A DNA stretch of 64,000 bases from Gavia stellata (GCF_030936135.1 NC_082603.1:26068880-26132879), one strand, 5' to 3'; numbered from the stretch's first letter, positions 32,341-58,650 are shown. Translations and numbers: made by a program. The notes: generated by a model not told the origin, from the sequence alone.

Positions 32341-34749
32341 AACAGCTTTGCAGTGTTTACTCTTGAAAAAATAATCCGATTCATAAAGCAGCAAGCCCTG
32401 GGGGTGCCCACACACCCAGTCCTACCATGGCCACCACACCAGAGCCTTGCTGAAGGAATGGGGATGGATGGAGAACAGCACCCAGCAGGCCCACCGCGGC
32501 CTGTGGAGAGTGGGGAGCTTGAAGCCCACCGGTCAAGTCCTGCTGTCACTGAGAGCAAGGAGCCACAGACCCCTGGTTGCTGCAGGGCAGGCAGCAGAGA
32601 GGGGAACCAGCCTTTAGCCCTTCCCTATCCATAGGACCACCTTCCCCAGCCCCAGGAGGAGCTAGGAGGAAGCCAAGCCTAAGCCCTGCCAGAGAAGAAG
32701 GGAAAGGGGGTGTATTTAGTTTCAGGGAGAAGGGAAAGGGGGCCTTGCAAACAGAGATGCCAAGGAAAGGGCATCATGGTGGAGAGTGGTAGAAGTTTTT
32801 CCAAAGCTGGGTATGGGGAGTGAGCTGCTTTCCCTGGGAAGAAGCCGGAGTCCCTTTCCCATCGCCCTGAAAGGACCTGCTTTACCCTCGAGGACCAGCA
32901 CTAGGGGTGGCAGAGGAGGGCAGGGTTGAACCCAAGCCCGGTACAGCAGTCTCAAGGGTGCCACCCTGCACCCTCTTGTTCCCCTCCTGCATCTGTTCCA
33001 TCCCTGCTGCTGGGGCAGGCATGCAAGGGACAGCACGGGTCAGAGTCCCTGCAGTCATGCTAGAGCTACGCTCTGTCCACACAGGGCTCTTTTTGGCCAA
33101 AGAGGAGCAGACTTCCCAGGTTCACAACTATTCATTCCTATGCTGGACAAGGGAGGAAGAAGAGGAACGGAGGATGGAGCCAGGGGGACAAGAGACAAAC
33201 CTCCCATGACTGCCCCCACACAGGCTGGGGGCTGCCAGCTCTCCATGCCACTTCCCTGCTATCCTCCCCTTCCCGCAAGCAATAAATAAATAAGTTAGTG
33301 TAGTGTAGACCCTGACGCTCAGTTCACAGTGAGAAAATGAAGGGGAGGAGCCCCTGTGACCACAGGGAAAGGGCTGAGCAGCAATTCTCCTCCCAAGGGC
33401 AAGCCAGAGCATAGCATACCTGCTCAAGGCTGAGGGACCTGGGCAGAGAACATATCTCTTGCTGCATGGATGTGACAGGGAGGTGCACTGAGCAAGGGGA
33501 CCAGAACTGCCCCCAGTGTGGGGGGGGGCACATTAGTACCAAGTGGCTGGGGGTGGGAGGGGGCCCTGGGGTCCTTCCTAAGGCACAGGAGGGGGGACAG
33601 GGACCCCCTCCCTCTCCCTCTGCATGAGGGGTGTACCACACCAGGAGAGCCAGGCTGCCCATCCCAGCTCAGCTCAGATTCCCTGCTAGTTAACGTACCA
33701 CAGTAAGGGTGGGGATTCAGGAGAACAAACTCCCTCTGCCTTCAGCAAGAGCTGGGGGTACCTGGCCAGAGAGGAGGGAGAGACAGGGTACAGTACCACA
33801 GGCAAGGACCACGCCAGAGCTCAGCATCTCTCGCTCCAGAGGACCCTGGTCCATCCTGCCCCTCCAGCTGGGGGGATGCCTGCTGGCTGCTCCCATCTCA
33901 CTCTGCAAGGCACTTTCACCCCATCTCCCACCACTGGGGGGGCAGGGCTGCTCCCCACAGAGAAGGTGGGTGAGGACAGTCCGAGCCTCAGCACACAGCC
34001 TGGTCCACTTCCATCTATAGTCAGCTCCAGCTCCCAGAACTGCAGAGAAAGGAAAGGGGCACCTGATTGCCCTCGTGCTGGGTATGGGGTGTCCCCTATG
34101 CATCCACAGCAAGCTCAGCTCCTCTTCAGTATTCCCTTTTGCCTATGAGCTGGGCTGCATCAGTGTCTGCAGCCCAGGAAGCAAAGCTGATGCGCAGGGA
34201 GATGTCCAACCAAACATACAGTCTTCAAGGTGCATCCATTGTGCAGGAAATAGAAGAGATGCTGGAAGATCCCTTCTTCATCATCGCATTCACCACCGGG
34301 CACAGAGCCAGCCAGGCAAGAGTTAACAAATAACACCCAGCTGGTAGGCTGCAGGACTTGCACATGAGCATGCTGCCTTCTCAGGACTCAGGGGCCAAAA
34401 AGGGAAGTAGAGGTTTTTTTTGAGGCCTCCTCTAGCCCCCAGCTGAGCATCTCCTTCCTCCAGCTTTGCCCAGCCAGGGAGCAACACGAACAGCATTAGT
34501 AAAGAGTCTGTGTTAAAAAAAAAAAGTTCCTGGGATGGGGGGTGGCATATCTACAGGGAAAGACCCTGTCCCGTGCGAGGGAGAGGGAGACCACAACAGG
34601 GGCCTGGAGGAAGCCCAAGGTCTCATTTTGCAGCCTGAAATGGGAGTCCATGTCCAGTCACCAGCCTCCAAGAGCTGCTGCCAACTCCATCTCTGCACCG
34701 TGGAGGTCTCTGTCTTCTCCCAGTCCCCCTCGCTTTCTGGCTGCCAGTC
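32341..34749 (-). other. POMGNT1: POMGNT1 3' UTR, end not firmly placed
   Basis: On the minus strand I found no canonical AATAAA in the 3 kb after the stop codon. A variant AGTAAA at 32361-32356 is followed by a GT-rich stretch and is the best candidate. The region carries no recognisable exon on either strand. Confidence 0.35.
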
Positions 34750-47889
<13,140 letters not shown>

Positions 47890-49022
47890 AGTCATTGGGG
47901 CTAGCACAGGGGCAGCCGTATGGGGTGTGGGTCAGGGTGCGTGCTGGTCCGCTTTCATGTCCATCGGGGCTCCCTGCCAGGATGGGATGGGTGCAGGGTG
48001 AGGGAGATGAGCCCCTTCAAACCCTCTCCCCAGCAAAGACAGGGCATGGCACAAGCAGTGGCCATGAATGACACTCATGTACCATAAGCAAAGCCCCATG
48101 GAGCCTCCCTGCCTGCCAGCACCCCCAGCCCTGCCGGGAGCGATCCAGGAAGCCAGGCTTTGGTGGAGAACTGTAAGCAAGGTGATGGGAAGTCCTTGAA
48201 CCCATGGGTCAGTGAGAACCTCTGCTCCAGACCAACACCTTAGCAAGGCCACTGCAGTATGGTAGGCCCACTCCCAGACTCTGGAAAAGAAAAGCGGCCA
48301 AGAGGCACGAGCCGGTGACAGGCCCCGGACCAGCAGGTGTTATGCAGGTGCCAACACTGGCCATATTGGCCTGTGGGGTCCTTGGTTGGGAGAGGCACCC
48401 TCCCCACTTGCAGCAGCAGGACTGTGAAGCAGCACCACCCCCACTAGTGGGGATGCAGCTAGCCTAGACATGGGGACCAGAGCTGGGCCATAGCGCTGCT
48501 GGAGATCCCAGCACCCCTGGGGCAGAGGGGCTGTGCCCAGCTGAGGCCAGGCTCCCCATGCAACCTGCTGGGCCTGGGGTGGGATGCAGAGGCCCGGGAG
48601 AGCCAGGGGCCCAGCCGGAGCACAGACCTCCCCCAGCAGGGCCAGAGAGGGTGGGGAGCCCACAGCAGCCGCCCAGGGCGGGACATGACTGGGGAACCCA
48701 GAGCCCTCAGGGGAAGGGCAACGGGACCCCAGCGATGCCGGAGGGAGGAGTGCGGGTATCGCAGAAGGACCCAGGCACTCGGGGGCGGGGGGCCCAAGGC
48801 TGCGGGGAGCGGTCGCGAAGGGGACCGAGGCGCTCCGGGCGGGGGGGAGGAAGGGAGAGCCAGGCGTCCAAGGACGGAGGCGGCAAGGAGCGGCGGCCCT
48901 CCCGGAGCAGTGGCGGCGGGGGGGGGGGGGGGTGTCCAGGCGCTTCGGGACCGCGGGGAGCCCGGGGGGGCGGGGAGCCGGGCGGTACGGCCCGGAGGGT
49001 GTGTGCCGGCAGCACTACTCAC

Positions 49023-49405
49023 GGTCCACGCAGCGAGGCTGCGGCGAGGCTGAGGCGGGCCGGGGCCGGGGCGGGCCAGGCTGAGCAGGGCAGGGCCCGG
49101 CTCGGCAGTGCCGCCGCCGCCGCCCCGCGAACCCTCAGCGCCAGCGCGGCCGCGCCGCTTCCGGCGCCGCAGAGACGCCGCGGGGGCGGAGCCGGAGACA
49201 GCCCCGCCCCGGGCTCCGCCCCCCAGCGCCGCTCTGCTCTCCCCGGCGGACTTCGCTGGTGCGCGGCCACCCCCCCGCCCCGGTGCGGGCAGGTGGAGGC
49301 GGGGGGCGGAGCGAAGGGCGGGGCCGGCGGGCGGGGGCGGGGCTGGGGCTCGGGCCGGGGTGACAGCGCGGCCGCCGCCCCGCGCGGCGCCGCCGCCCCA
49401 CCCGC
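49023..49405. promoter_or_regulatory. Bidirectional CpG-island promoter of POMGNT1 and LURAP1
   Basis: On the minus strand a GTGAGT donor (49022-49017) marks the 3' edge of a noncoding POMGNT1 exon 1 ending at 49023. LURAP1 begins at 49406 on the plus strand, so under 400 bp separates them. The stretch is extremely CpG-rich, lacks an obvious TATA box and carries GCTTCCGGC (49157-49165), an ETS/GABP-type site typical of such promoters. The island extends to about 48,700 and 49,620. Confidence 0.75.
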
Positions 49406-52400
49406 ATGGAGGGCGGCGGGGAGGCGCTGCCCGCCGACCTGCGGGAGCTGGCCAGCAAGGTGGGACGGCGGCCGCCCGCCGGACTGCTGCGGGGGCTGCG
49501 GGCCGAGACCGCCCCCGCACCGCCGGCACCGCCGGCACCGCCGGCACCGGCCCGCGGCGCCCGCCCGCCGCTCGCCGACCGCCTCCGGGCGCTCCGCCTC
49601 GAGCTGGTGAGTCCCGCGGCACCGCGGGCACTGCCTGCCCCCCGCCCCCGGATAACAGCGTCCCCCCCGGGATAACCGCATCCCCCCCGGGCAACGGCCT
49701 GCCACCCCCCGGTAACAGCCCCCTAATAGTGCCCCGCGCTCTGCCTGCATTTTGGGGACCCCCCCCCCCCTTTTGCTCTTTCCTGTATGGGTTAACAGCC
49801 CCCAGCCCATACCCCTCCCGGCCTTTCTCTGCCCCCCGGCCCAAGCAGCATCCCCCCCCGGGGTCCCACGGACCCCTCTGCCCTCCTCCATCCTGCCCCC
49901 CACACCACACGCACCCCCCGGGCCCTGGCTGCGGCGGGGACCGGGGTGTCCCGGGGATCGGGATTTAGGGCAGGGACCTTCGCCAAGGGCACGGTGGCGG
50001 GTCCGGTCCTGCGCGCCTGTCCCCTCCCCCCCCCGGGTGTCACCCCCTGGGTGACAAGGCACAAGCATCGCCGGGAGCTTTCCCGGGGTTCGCTTCCTGC
50101 TGGGGCTTCTCCAGTGGCTAGTAAAGGGTTGGGCTCCGGTGGCAGCCTTTCCCGGGAACCGTGGGAGTGCTGGTGGCAGCTTTCTCGCCTCCCTCTCTTC
50201 GTGGAGGGAGCAAATACCGGCGATGCCTGCGCCTCCGGGAAACGTGGCGAGATTGGGCAATGGGTTCAAGTGTTGCTGGGGGAAGGGACTCTCCCACGCA
50301 CACACACGCCGGGCAGGAATAAGCATCGTTTCCATAGGGAAAGAGGCTAAATACAATACACCCGCATCCCTGCCTGCCACTCGGGGGACTGGGGACCCAC
50401 CCAGCCTGAGCCATCCCCACCGGTGCTTTGCCCGATTCAATGTTTCCCATCCATGTAAAAGCTTTCATCGTCCCTCCGCTTTCATCCTCCCTCCACTTTC
50501 ATCCTCCCTCCGCTTTCATCCTCCCTCTGCACCGGCTTCCAGGCTGCACTCTGACCAGAGGAGAAAGGTCTGCGGGCCCTGGGTTGCTCAGAGGAGGAGG
50601 AGGAGGAGGAAGCAGCCATGGTGTTTGCTCTGCCCAGGTACAGGCAGGGTCGTCCCACAGTCTGCAAGGTCTGGCTTTGGCCGTGCGTTACTAACCTCTG
50701 CTCGGAAAGACTTTTCCTTTCTCTGCCCTGCTGCTTCTCGCTGGCCGGTAAAGAAGCTGGGACACCTCACACCCAGGGCAGCAGCCTGGAAACAGCACCT
50801 GGGTGCCCAAAACCCAGCACAGGGCTCCCCCCATCTCCCCATCCCCATGAACAGGAACCCAAATTCCCCTCCCAGCAGCAGAGACCAGCAAACCCAGTGC
50901 TCAGAGGAGAAGCTGACCTGGGAGGGGGCGGTGGGAGGAGAAGGCAGCAAAAACCCACTCTTGCCTCCCGGTCTGAGGAGGATGTTTTATCCCTAGGGCT
51001 AGATGTCTTGAAGGGAGAAGGTGCCTGCAGGTTTCATGCGTGCTGGGGAGGGGAGGAGGACGGTATCCCCCCTGCGGGGATGCTCTCCCCACTCTGCCTG
51101 CCCCTAGAGAGCGTGAGGAGGAGTGTGACGGTGCCCTGTACGGCTGTTCTTGGTACGATGTTGGTGCGGTGTACCCATGACCGCATATGGAGGAGTATAG
51201 GGAGCAGCTGGACCTAGGTCTCCTCCCACGCTACCCTTGCCTTGCTGGAGAGGGGGTTTTTTGGAGTGCAACCGGGGTGGGTCAGGCTGGCCTGAAGTAG
51301 CAGCGAATCGATGGCCAACTCTTTCCAGCAAACGATATGGAGTGCGGGGAGCGTTTCCTCACCCTCTGCTCTCGGGGTGGCTCCCCTGGCATCTCTGACA
51401 GCCACAGTTGCATGTGGCAGAGAAAAACGGGGAACCCCCCCATCAGGGGTTCCCAGCCTTCCTCCTCCCACGTCTTCTCCCTGCCAAGGCCAGAGGCTTT
51501 AGCAGCGTGTGCAGAAAAGTCCATTGTAGGCAGTTTCTGAAATAACTTGCCTAGAAAGGAAGTTTCTGCACTTCAAAGCTGGCTCCTGCCCCAATCCAGG
51601 CACATCGCTGCTATTTTTTATTTAAATCCAGCTTGAGGAGCGTGGGGAGGAGATGGGAGATCCCTTTTTTTTTTGTGTCCTCTCGACTGAGAGGCGTCAC
51701 GTGCCGAAACCCTGGCTGGACTTTTCCCAGGCTCCTTCCTTGGATGCTTTTGTTGCTGTGCTTGCTGTGGGACTGGAGGCAGGGGTCTCGAGGGACTGGC
51801 AGGTCACCCGTGGGCGGGCGGGTGACTCTGAGGGTACCGGATATTGGGGACCGGGCGCTGTGCTTAGAAATTATCCCGGGGGACTGCATAGATTTGCATT
51901 ACAGCTTGTTGGTGCTGGGGCCAGGGTGTGTTTGTGAACGAGTCCGTGGGCATCCGCAGCTCCCAGGCTGCCTGTACCTGTCCTGCAGTGGGTTTCTCTC
52001 CCTCTCCCCCCGCTGCCACCTTATTCCCTTTCCCGGCAAAATATTTGCATCCTGCGCAGGGGAAATCCAGTGGCTTTTGGCGGCCAGTATCACACAGACA
52101 GGAATGTCTTGGCATGCGGGGCTTTCTGTTAGGAAAACAGATGTTTCTGCAGCAACTGAAGTTTTGCAAAGAGCTTCCCGGGCTCGGAGGGGCAGGAGTC
52201 AGTGAGGCGAGTGGTGTGATCAGCAGTGCCTGTCCCCCCACAGTCCTCCCCTGGTTTTGGAGTGATTTGGGTCTCAAGCTCCAAATCCTGCTAAGTCACG
52301 TTGTCACCAGGCTTGGATCAGACCCTAGAATGAGAAAAGTAAATGCATGAAGGAGCCTGACCAAAACAGCCCGGGGAGTTGCTGATGGTCCAGACAGACC

Positions 52401-53505
52401 CTTGCCCTGAGCAATGCCCCTGCCTGGTCCTCTTGCCCTGCCAGCAGCCTCCCAGGGCTTGGGGGATGCTCTGGACTCAGATCTGCACCCAGTGCCTCCA
52501 GTTCCTCGCTTACCCGTGTCCCCATAGGAGACAGTGATATAAGTGCCCTGGATTTAGTTCCCTGAGCGGGTTGGTGGCCAGTGGATGCCATAAGTCATTG
52601 GTCCCCAATGGTCGTGTCCCCAGGTCTTGGCCAGGGTCCCCTGGGGTGGTTCCCTGCAGGGTGCTCTCCCATGCTGTGCTGTTCATAAAGTAGCTCAGGA
52701 GACCCGAAGCCATCGCGGTGACACCTCTGCCAGGGTGGGCTGGGACTTGGGGCCCTCGGCCACCGGGGTCACCTTGGTCCCCTCAAAAGCCCCACGCTCT
52801 CTATCTCCCCACCAGGCCTACCTGCGAGCGGTTGACGTGAAGATCCTGCAGCAGCTGGTGATGGTGAACGAGGGCATCGAGGCGGTGAAGTGGCTGCTGG
52901 AGGAGAGGAGCACGTTGACCAGCCGCTGCAGCAGCCTGGCCAGCAGCCAGTACAGCCTGGTGGAAAGCCAGGCGACCTCGCGGCGGGGCAGCTGGGACAG
53001 CCTGCAGGACCCCAACGACAGGCTGGACAGCATCTCCGTTGGTAGCTACCTGGACACGTTGGCCGATGACATGGATGAGTATTCCCAAAACGCTGCCGAA
53101 ACCGCCGCTGCATCTGCACCGGGCAGAGCCCTGGTCAGGGCGGAGCAGGATTGGGTCAGGATCGACCCTGAGAGGGGTTTTGCAAAGCAAGAGAAGGGCA
53201 AAGCGGAGCATGAGTGGCCCCACGTGGACCTCTCCCCGCCTGGGTTGCCCCAGGATCACCAGTTTGCTAAGGAGCCCCAGGTGGCCAACGGGTATTTGGG
53301 CCAGCAGCCCTCCTCTCTGGAACCAGGCAGAGACACCAAATTGCTGTCAGGGGCCGGGGAGAGGCTGGGAAAGGGGAACCCGGGTGGGAAGGCTTGGAAA
53401 GCTGAGGCTGACTTTGAGAACTGCAAACTCAACAGCAAACTGCACCTGGAGTACGATGCCCACTGGCGCTGGCTCCAGTCTCAGGACGATGTGACATTCT
53501 TGTAG
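49406..53505 (+). CDS. LURAP1: LURAP1, leucine-rich adaptor protein 1
   Basis: LURAP1 (LRAP35a) links MRCK kinase to myosin 18A in lamellar actomyosin flow and has been reported to activate NF-kB. Two exons, 49406-49606 (201 nt) and 52816-53505 (690 nt), join in phase 0 across a 3.2-kb GT-AG intron, giving 296 residues; human has about 239. Exon 1 has DLRELASKVGRRPPAGLLRG, a Pro/Ala repeat, then LADRLRALRLEL. Exon 2 opens with the near-identical AYLRAVDVKILQQLV, EGIEAVKWLLEERSTLTS and SSQYSL blocks, then SRRGSWDSL. The poorly conserved middle is longer than in human. The protein ends DDVTFL as in human, a class I PDZ-ligand-like terminus. The ATG has G at +4 but C at -3. Confidence 0.95.
49515..49553 (+). 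repeat. 9-bp coding repeat in LURAP1 exon 1 (Pro-Ala-Pro tract)
   Basis: ACCGCCGGC units repeat about three to four times in frame and encode APAPPAPPAPPAPA. The tract replaces a non-repetitive stretch in the human protein, so it is probably a lineage-specific expansion. Confidence 0.85.
49607..52815. other. LURAP1: LURAP1 intron
   Basis: Single 3.2-kb intron with GTGAGT donor and CACCAG acceptor. It begins with a degenerate C-rich repeat (about 49,644-49,726; CCCCCCGGGATAAC-like units) and contains a 17-bp minisatellite. No coding exon was recognised. Confidence 0.85.
50461..50528. repeat. 17-bp minisatellite, four units
   Basis: GCTTTCATCCTCCCTCC is repeated four times with single-base differences in the LURAP1 intron. 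Confidence 0.93.
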
Positions 53506-56500
53506 CCTGTGGCTTCGCCTTCCCAGTCCAGCTCTCCCAACTGCCTGCTCTGCTTCACTTGTCTCTGCTTGGGAGAGTTGGGGAGGCTGGGGGCGAGGGG
53601 GGGGGAGAAGGGGGTGGGCTGGCTTGGTGGTGTTGCGCTGTTTCTCTGACCCCCGTGTCAGTGTTTGGTGATGCAGCCCTAAGGGATGGGTGCCCGCCCT
53701 GTGACAAATTTCTGGGAGAGGCAGGAGGAGGTGGGTCCCCGTAAATTTAATCCTTTGCTCTGGGGTGGTGCTTGCAGGTGGCTGGTCACTCCTCTGTTGT
53801 CATTGATGTTGGTGGCGGGGAAGAGTTGGTGGGGAAACCTAGGATAGCAGGACTCCTGGGACCTCTCCCCTCTAATCCTCAGCCTCCCATCTGCAAAAAC
53901 TGGGGACCCTTCCCCCAAACCAGCCACCCAGGGAGGACAAGAGATGCTCCCACACATCCGCAGCTCGACGGCACCAGCATGCTCGGTGTAAGCTGTGGGG
54001 CAGGACCATCAGCAAGCCATCCTTGTCAGATGTGCTCATTTCCATTGTTGTCTTCAAGGCCAGTGTCCATCCAGGGTAGAGTTGTCCTGGGGCACCTGGG
54101 GTTTGGCCACAGCACATGGTGGATGCTAAAACCCCCTCCCTGTCGGGTAAAGCCCTGCCTGGTTTAAACACCTCTGTGAAGCTGATCTGAAGTGTGATCA
54201 GGGTGGTCACCGTAGCTGCTTCCGTTGGGCTGGGGAGCCTTCTTCCGTGCTCGGCGGAGGAAAGATGACGGTGCAGACTTCCCTTCTGATTCGTGATTAC
54301 ACGAGAAGGGCAAAGCACTGGGTGGGAGGTGGAGATCCAGTTCTCCCAGTTTGTTTCTGGACTGTCTCCCAGCTCGGGACCGAGTCCTGCAGAAACCCTG
54401 GGATGCGGCAGCCGATGGGCAGCCTGGTAAAGCCTGAGGGGCTCAGACTCCTAAAGGCTCGTGTTTTCCCGTAACTCAGCATGATGGGGGTCATGGCTGG
54501 GATTCACCATCTGTGTGATGAATGGTGCCAGGTCTCTGCCCCCTACCAGCAACCAGAAACATGAGGCTTTTCCACTGGGGTGGATTTGCAGCAACCCTGC
54601 CCTGGAGACATCTTCTCTGTCCTTTTAGCCTTGGCTTCTGCCTGTGCCTTTTACTGTCCACCCACCATGCCTCCCCGCACACCCCTTGCACCTCGCTGGC
54701 TTGTAGAGCATGGCTAGCGGCAGCTGTGTGTGAGCTTGGGCAGGACCCGCTCCCTTCACCAGATGATGCAGGGAAGGACCTGGGCATCCCGCAGTCCCCT
54801 GCTTCGAGGAGAGGGGCTCTTCCACGCATGTGGACAAGCCTGGAGGGTCCTGGCTTCAGAACCCACGGGTACATCTGTCCCCAGCTGAGTGCTGTGATGG
54901 CTTTGCTTTTGCCACAGTGCTGTCATTCCCCTGCCTGCATGGGTCACAGCCTGGCTCTTCCCTTGCTGGGGTGGTTGGAGCGGAGACAACATCTCCTGAA
55001 GGCAATGGTAAGCCAAGAGAGAGGAAAGACCTGGCTGTGACTATTTGTAGATGCGAGATGTGAGCTGGCTGTGGTTAGGAAGGCGGTCGGGTGTACGATG
55101 GGTTCAGCTTCATATCTCTGAAGCAGCACCTTCAGTGGAAACTGCCCTCTGTGCCGAGACCCCCGAGCACGCTCCCTTCCCCTGCAGATCCTCAGGGCTT
55201 CTCTGGATGGACATGGAGAGCAGGACAACGTCCAAAATTCCTGGAGATGGTACCTGCCAAGGACTTGAGGGAATCCCAGTAAACCGGGACCAGGTTGCCC
55301 CACGCGAGCATCCCATCTGCCTGCCGCAGAGCAGCCATGCTTGGCTTGCTGTCGCCTGTGAGCAGCTTGAGGCTCCCTGCGCAGCTCTGCCACTGCGGCT
55401 GAGCCACCATGTCCCCCAGGGCCGGCTGTCCTCCGCTTTTTTCCTAGCTCTGCATGTGATGAAACAGCTGAGGGTCCCTGGAGGAGACGGGGTAAATCCT
55501 CCAGCGCTGTTAAAATCGTTCTCGACAAAAAATAGCTGGCTTAATAAATGGTAGCGTTTCTCCCAGGCCATGCTGTCGGTGCGTTGCCAAGCTTATGGGG
55601 CTTTCTAGGGGAAGGGGAGAGGCTCCTGTCTGAAATGCCCTGGAGCTGCTGGCAGCTCTGCAGGCAGGGCAGGTTTAGCCCCCAGTCCTGGAACAGGCAC
55701 AGACCACGTGTCTGGGGAGCTGTCCCTTCTCATATCAGGGTGGTGACACCTAAAATCGTGCTTCCTGAAGCAGCTGGGTACCTGAGCACATCTGCCGGGA
55801 GCGAGGATGCTGGTGAGACTGGATCTCCAGGAGATGGGGCATATTGAGCTTGGCTGAACTATGTCTCCAGCTACAGATGGCAGCTTTGCCCTTCCTGCCC
55901 CAAATTTCCAGGGAAGACCTTTCTAGGTGTTTGCAAGCCCTCTTAGGTGTGCTGGGGTCTCCATTTGCTTCCCTTGTTCTCCCCCCTCCACACAGGACAT
56001 CCGGGAGGCGTCTGGGTGTAGGGCAGAGACTTCTCCAGCCCAGCCTGGGGCGGGAGCAGCCACAACTCTGATTTCAGGCTGTTGGGATTTGCTCCTGGGT
56101 GCGTCCCTTCAAAACCACTGGAGCCGGTGCTCATGCAAACATCAGCCTTTCCAAAGCAAACGCAAGCCGCTTATCCAGCCCTGCCATCCCGGTCTCAACA
56201 TCCGTTCCGGCTCCTGGCTTTGAAACCGTGAGCTTTTGCAGATGGAGAGGTGGATGCTGGAGCCAGCAGGACTCGGCAGGATTTCCCCATTTTCTGCTGG
56301 GCTGAGGTAAAAAATAAAATAAAATTAAGAAAACCTTAGAAACAAAATGCCCAGCCCATTCCTCTTCTAAACCGAGACCCCGGTGGTCGGATGGCTCTGT
56401 ATCACCACAGGTGAGGCTTTGCTGGGGCTCCCCTGGGCATGGACTCTTCAGCCTAGTTCACAGGAGCCTAAGTTGCCCATAGCCCCAAAATCTGGATGTC

Positions 56501-58650
56501 CCCCAAATCCCAGCCCTTGGAGCTGGAGGGATGGATGAGATCTTCTCACAGTTTTCCTGCCATCCCCTGCCCTGTCTCCAGCCTGCCTGGACAAGGGGTC
56601 ACCCACCTCCAGGCTTTGCCCAGGCACATGCAGAGCCAACGTGTCCCAAACCTGCCCCGGGGAGACACCCCAGGGACCTCTGTCTTGCTGTAAGGTGGGT
56701 ACAGCAATGGGGTGCAGAGCACCCATGGGTGGGAAACAGCCTGCAGCGCAGATCTGCAGCCTCTTTCTTCATGCTGCCCCGGGAGGAGCAGTCTGCCTGG
56801 CCCTGCCTGCTGCTGCCCTTGGGCTGTTCTTGGGCTGCTCAGCACCAGTATCAGGTGAGAAAACAAGGAGATAAAGCAGGCAGGATCCCAGCCCATGCCA
56901 GAAAACACCCACCTCTGTTACAATAAAAACACCAGCAAGCCTATTTTTTTTTCAAGATATACACAGAGATTAGACTGTCTTAACGAGGCAGTAAAACACT
57001 TTAATAGCTCCCCTTGTTAGTTATTAAAAAGTCCCCTGGGCTTTCCCCTCCCTGCATGCAGCTCGGCTCCAAAAGGGCCTGTCCCCTGAGCACTGCAGCC
57101 ATTTAAGCAATTTATGTTAGTTCCTGCGGGGAGGCAGTGTGAAAATGGCCTTTTCTCAGGGGGGAAGAGCCTGGTCCCCATGGTCGGAGGGGAGGTGGCA
57201 TCCAGCCCCTCTGCCAACCACCGTGGCCTTTGGTCTGGTAGCCCCATGGTGCCACACAACCCCATGGACTCGCTGGTGTGGGGTGCGTCGCCGTGGGGTG
57301 TCCTGGGGACGAGGTGCAGGGGATGTGTGGATGCAAGCGCAGCCTGCGGGGCCGGATCCTGGCACCCCCACCCTCCTCGGGGCTGTGGGGGGAATGCTCC
57401 CTCTTTTCCCTTGTACTGTTCCCTGTGCATTGCTCAGGGATCAGGTGCTGGGAGGAAAACTCTGTGTACCAGGGCTGCTTGGGGCTGCTCTAAAATGCAC
57501 CCTTTGGGCCATGCAGAAGCACCGGCTTGTCTCAAGGCTTGTCTCAGACCTCCCTGCCACAGCCCTGCCTCTGGCACCCGCTGCTCGGAGATGAAAAGTT
57601 AAAAAAGGTCCAGATGAAACAAGTCTAACCCGGGGCTGATGGCATCCTGCCTACTGGTTCCCCCAAGCTGAGCACGGGCTGCTTTGCAGGGTGACCTGCT
57701 TGAAAATCAAACCCCTCAAGAGAAGGTTTCCAGCCAGAGTGGTGTGAGGAAGTGACCCGGTGACACCAGTGGCAGTGGGGGGTGTCCCCTGGGCCACCCC
57801 AGCCCACGGGGGAGTGGTGGGCTGGTGCACGCCAAGGTTCTCTGTAAGCCTTGCTGGGGAGCAGCGCTGCGTGTGGACCCCTGGGCTTGTGCTGCCTGAC
57901 CCATTGCAGGCAGCGTGGGGCAGGAGAGGCCAACAAATAGGCCAGGAAGGGCTGGTCATGCCCCCAAGCCCTGCTCTCAGCCCCAAGGTGTTTTTGCGGC
58001 AGGGATGGTCTCCTGGGAAAGGCTGAAGTGTTGGTGCTGGTCAGAGCAAAGTGGTGATCCCCAGGGAGAGCCCTGGGATGCCAAAACCACCTCCAGTTCA
58101 GGACGGCATTCAGTTCTGGTCCCCGGGGGACCTGGCACACAGCCTGGCCCCATCGTTCAGCTCTCCTCAGGCCAGCATCTCTCACCCAGCCCGTTCCCCA
58201 TGCCTTGCCCAGGACCCCCCAGTGTGGGGGGTTGGTTTAAACCAGCCCCCCAGAGGGTTCTTGTGTCCTGGGTTTCCAGCTGGTTTCCAGTTTTTCCTTC
58301 CCACTGCCCCAGGGTTACAGATCTCCAAGGTAGGAACCTCCTACGGGTTTTGTGCAGAGGCAGCCGAGAAGAAGGGAGAGATGTCACCCAGTGACCATCT
58401 TCTAAAGAAAGGGCTTGTAGCGTGTGCTCAACCTCTATTACACACTGGAGAAGCCACACTGGGCGGGGGATGCTGCCACTGCCCAGGGCGGCTCAGGCAC
58501 CAAGTGGGAGTCTCACGGTCACCTCCTGCCTCCTCCTCACCCGTGGGACCCCCCCCCCCGAGCTCCCCCCCCCGAGTCTGCTCTTGGTGTCAGTGGCTGA
58601 GTGACCCGGAGGCTGGTGAACACAGGAATAAAGCTGGAGCACGAGCCAGG
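53506..58650 (+). other. LURAP1: Probable LURAP1 3' UTR and downstream sequence
   Basis: After the TAG at 53503-53505 no coding sequence is recognisable. Canonical AATAAA hexamers lie at 55543-55548, 56313-56318 and 56318-56323 (overlapping), 56922-56927 and 58627-58632. Any could end the transcript; I cannot choose between them from sequence. The 3' UTR would be 2 kb or longer if only these are used. Confidence 0.4.

Noticed and set aside
48459-49910. 483-codon minus-strand frame, with 473-codon (49,019-50,440) and 350-codon plus-strand (48,558-49,610) companions
   Set aside because: They cover the POMGNT1/LURAP1 CpG island, where stop codons are rare because of GC content. They overlap the true LURAP1 exon 1 and the POMGNT1 noncoding exon, and consist of Pro/Ala/Gly/Arg low complexity.
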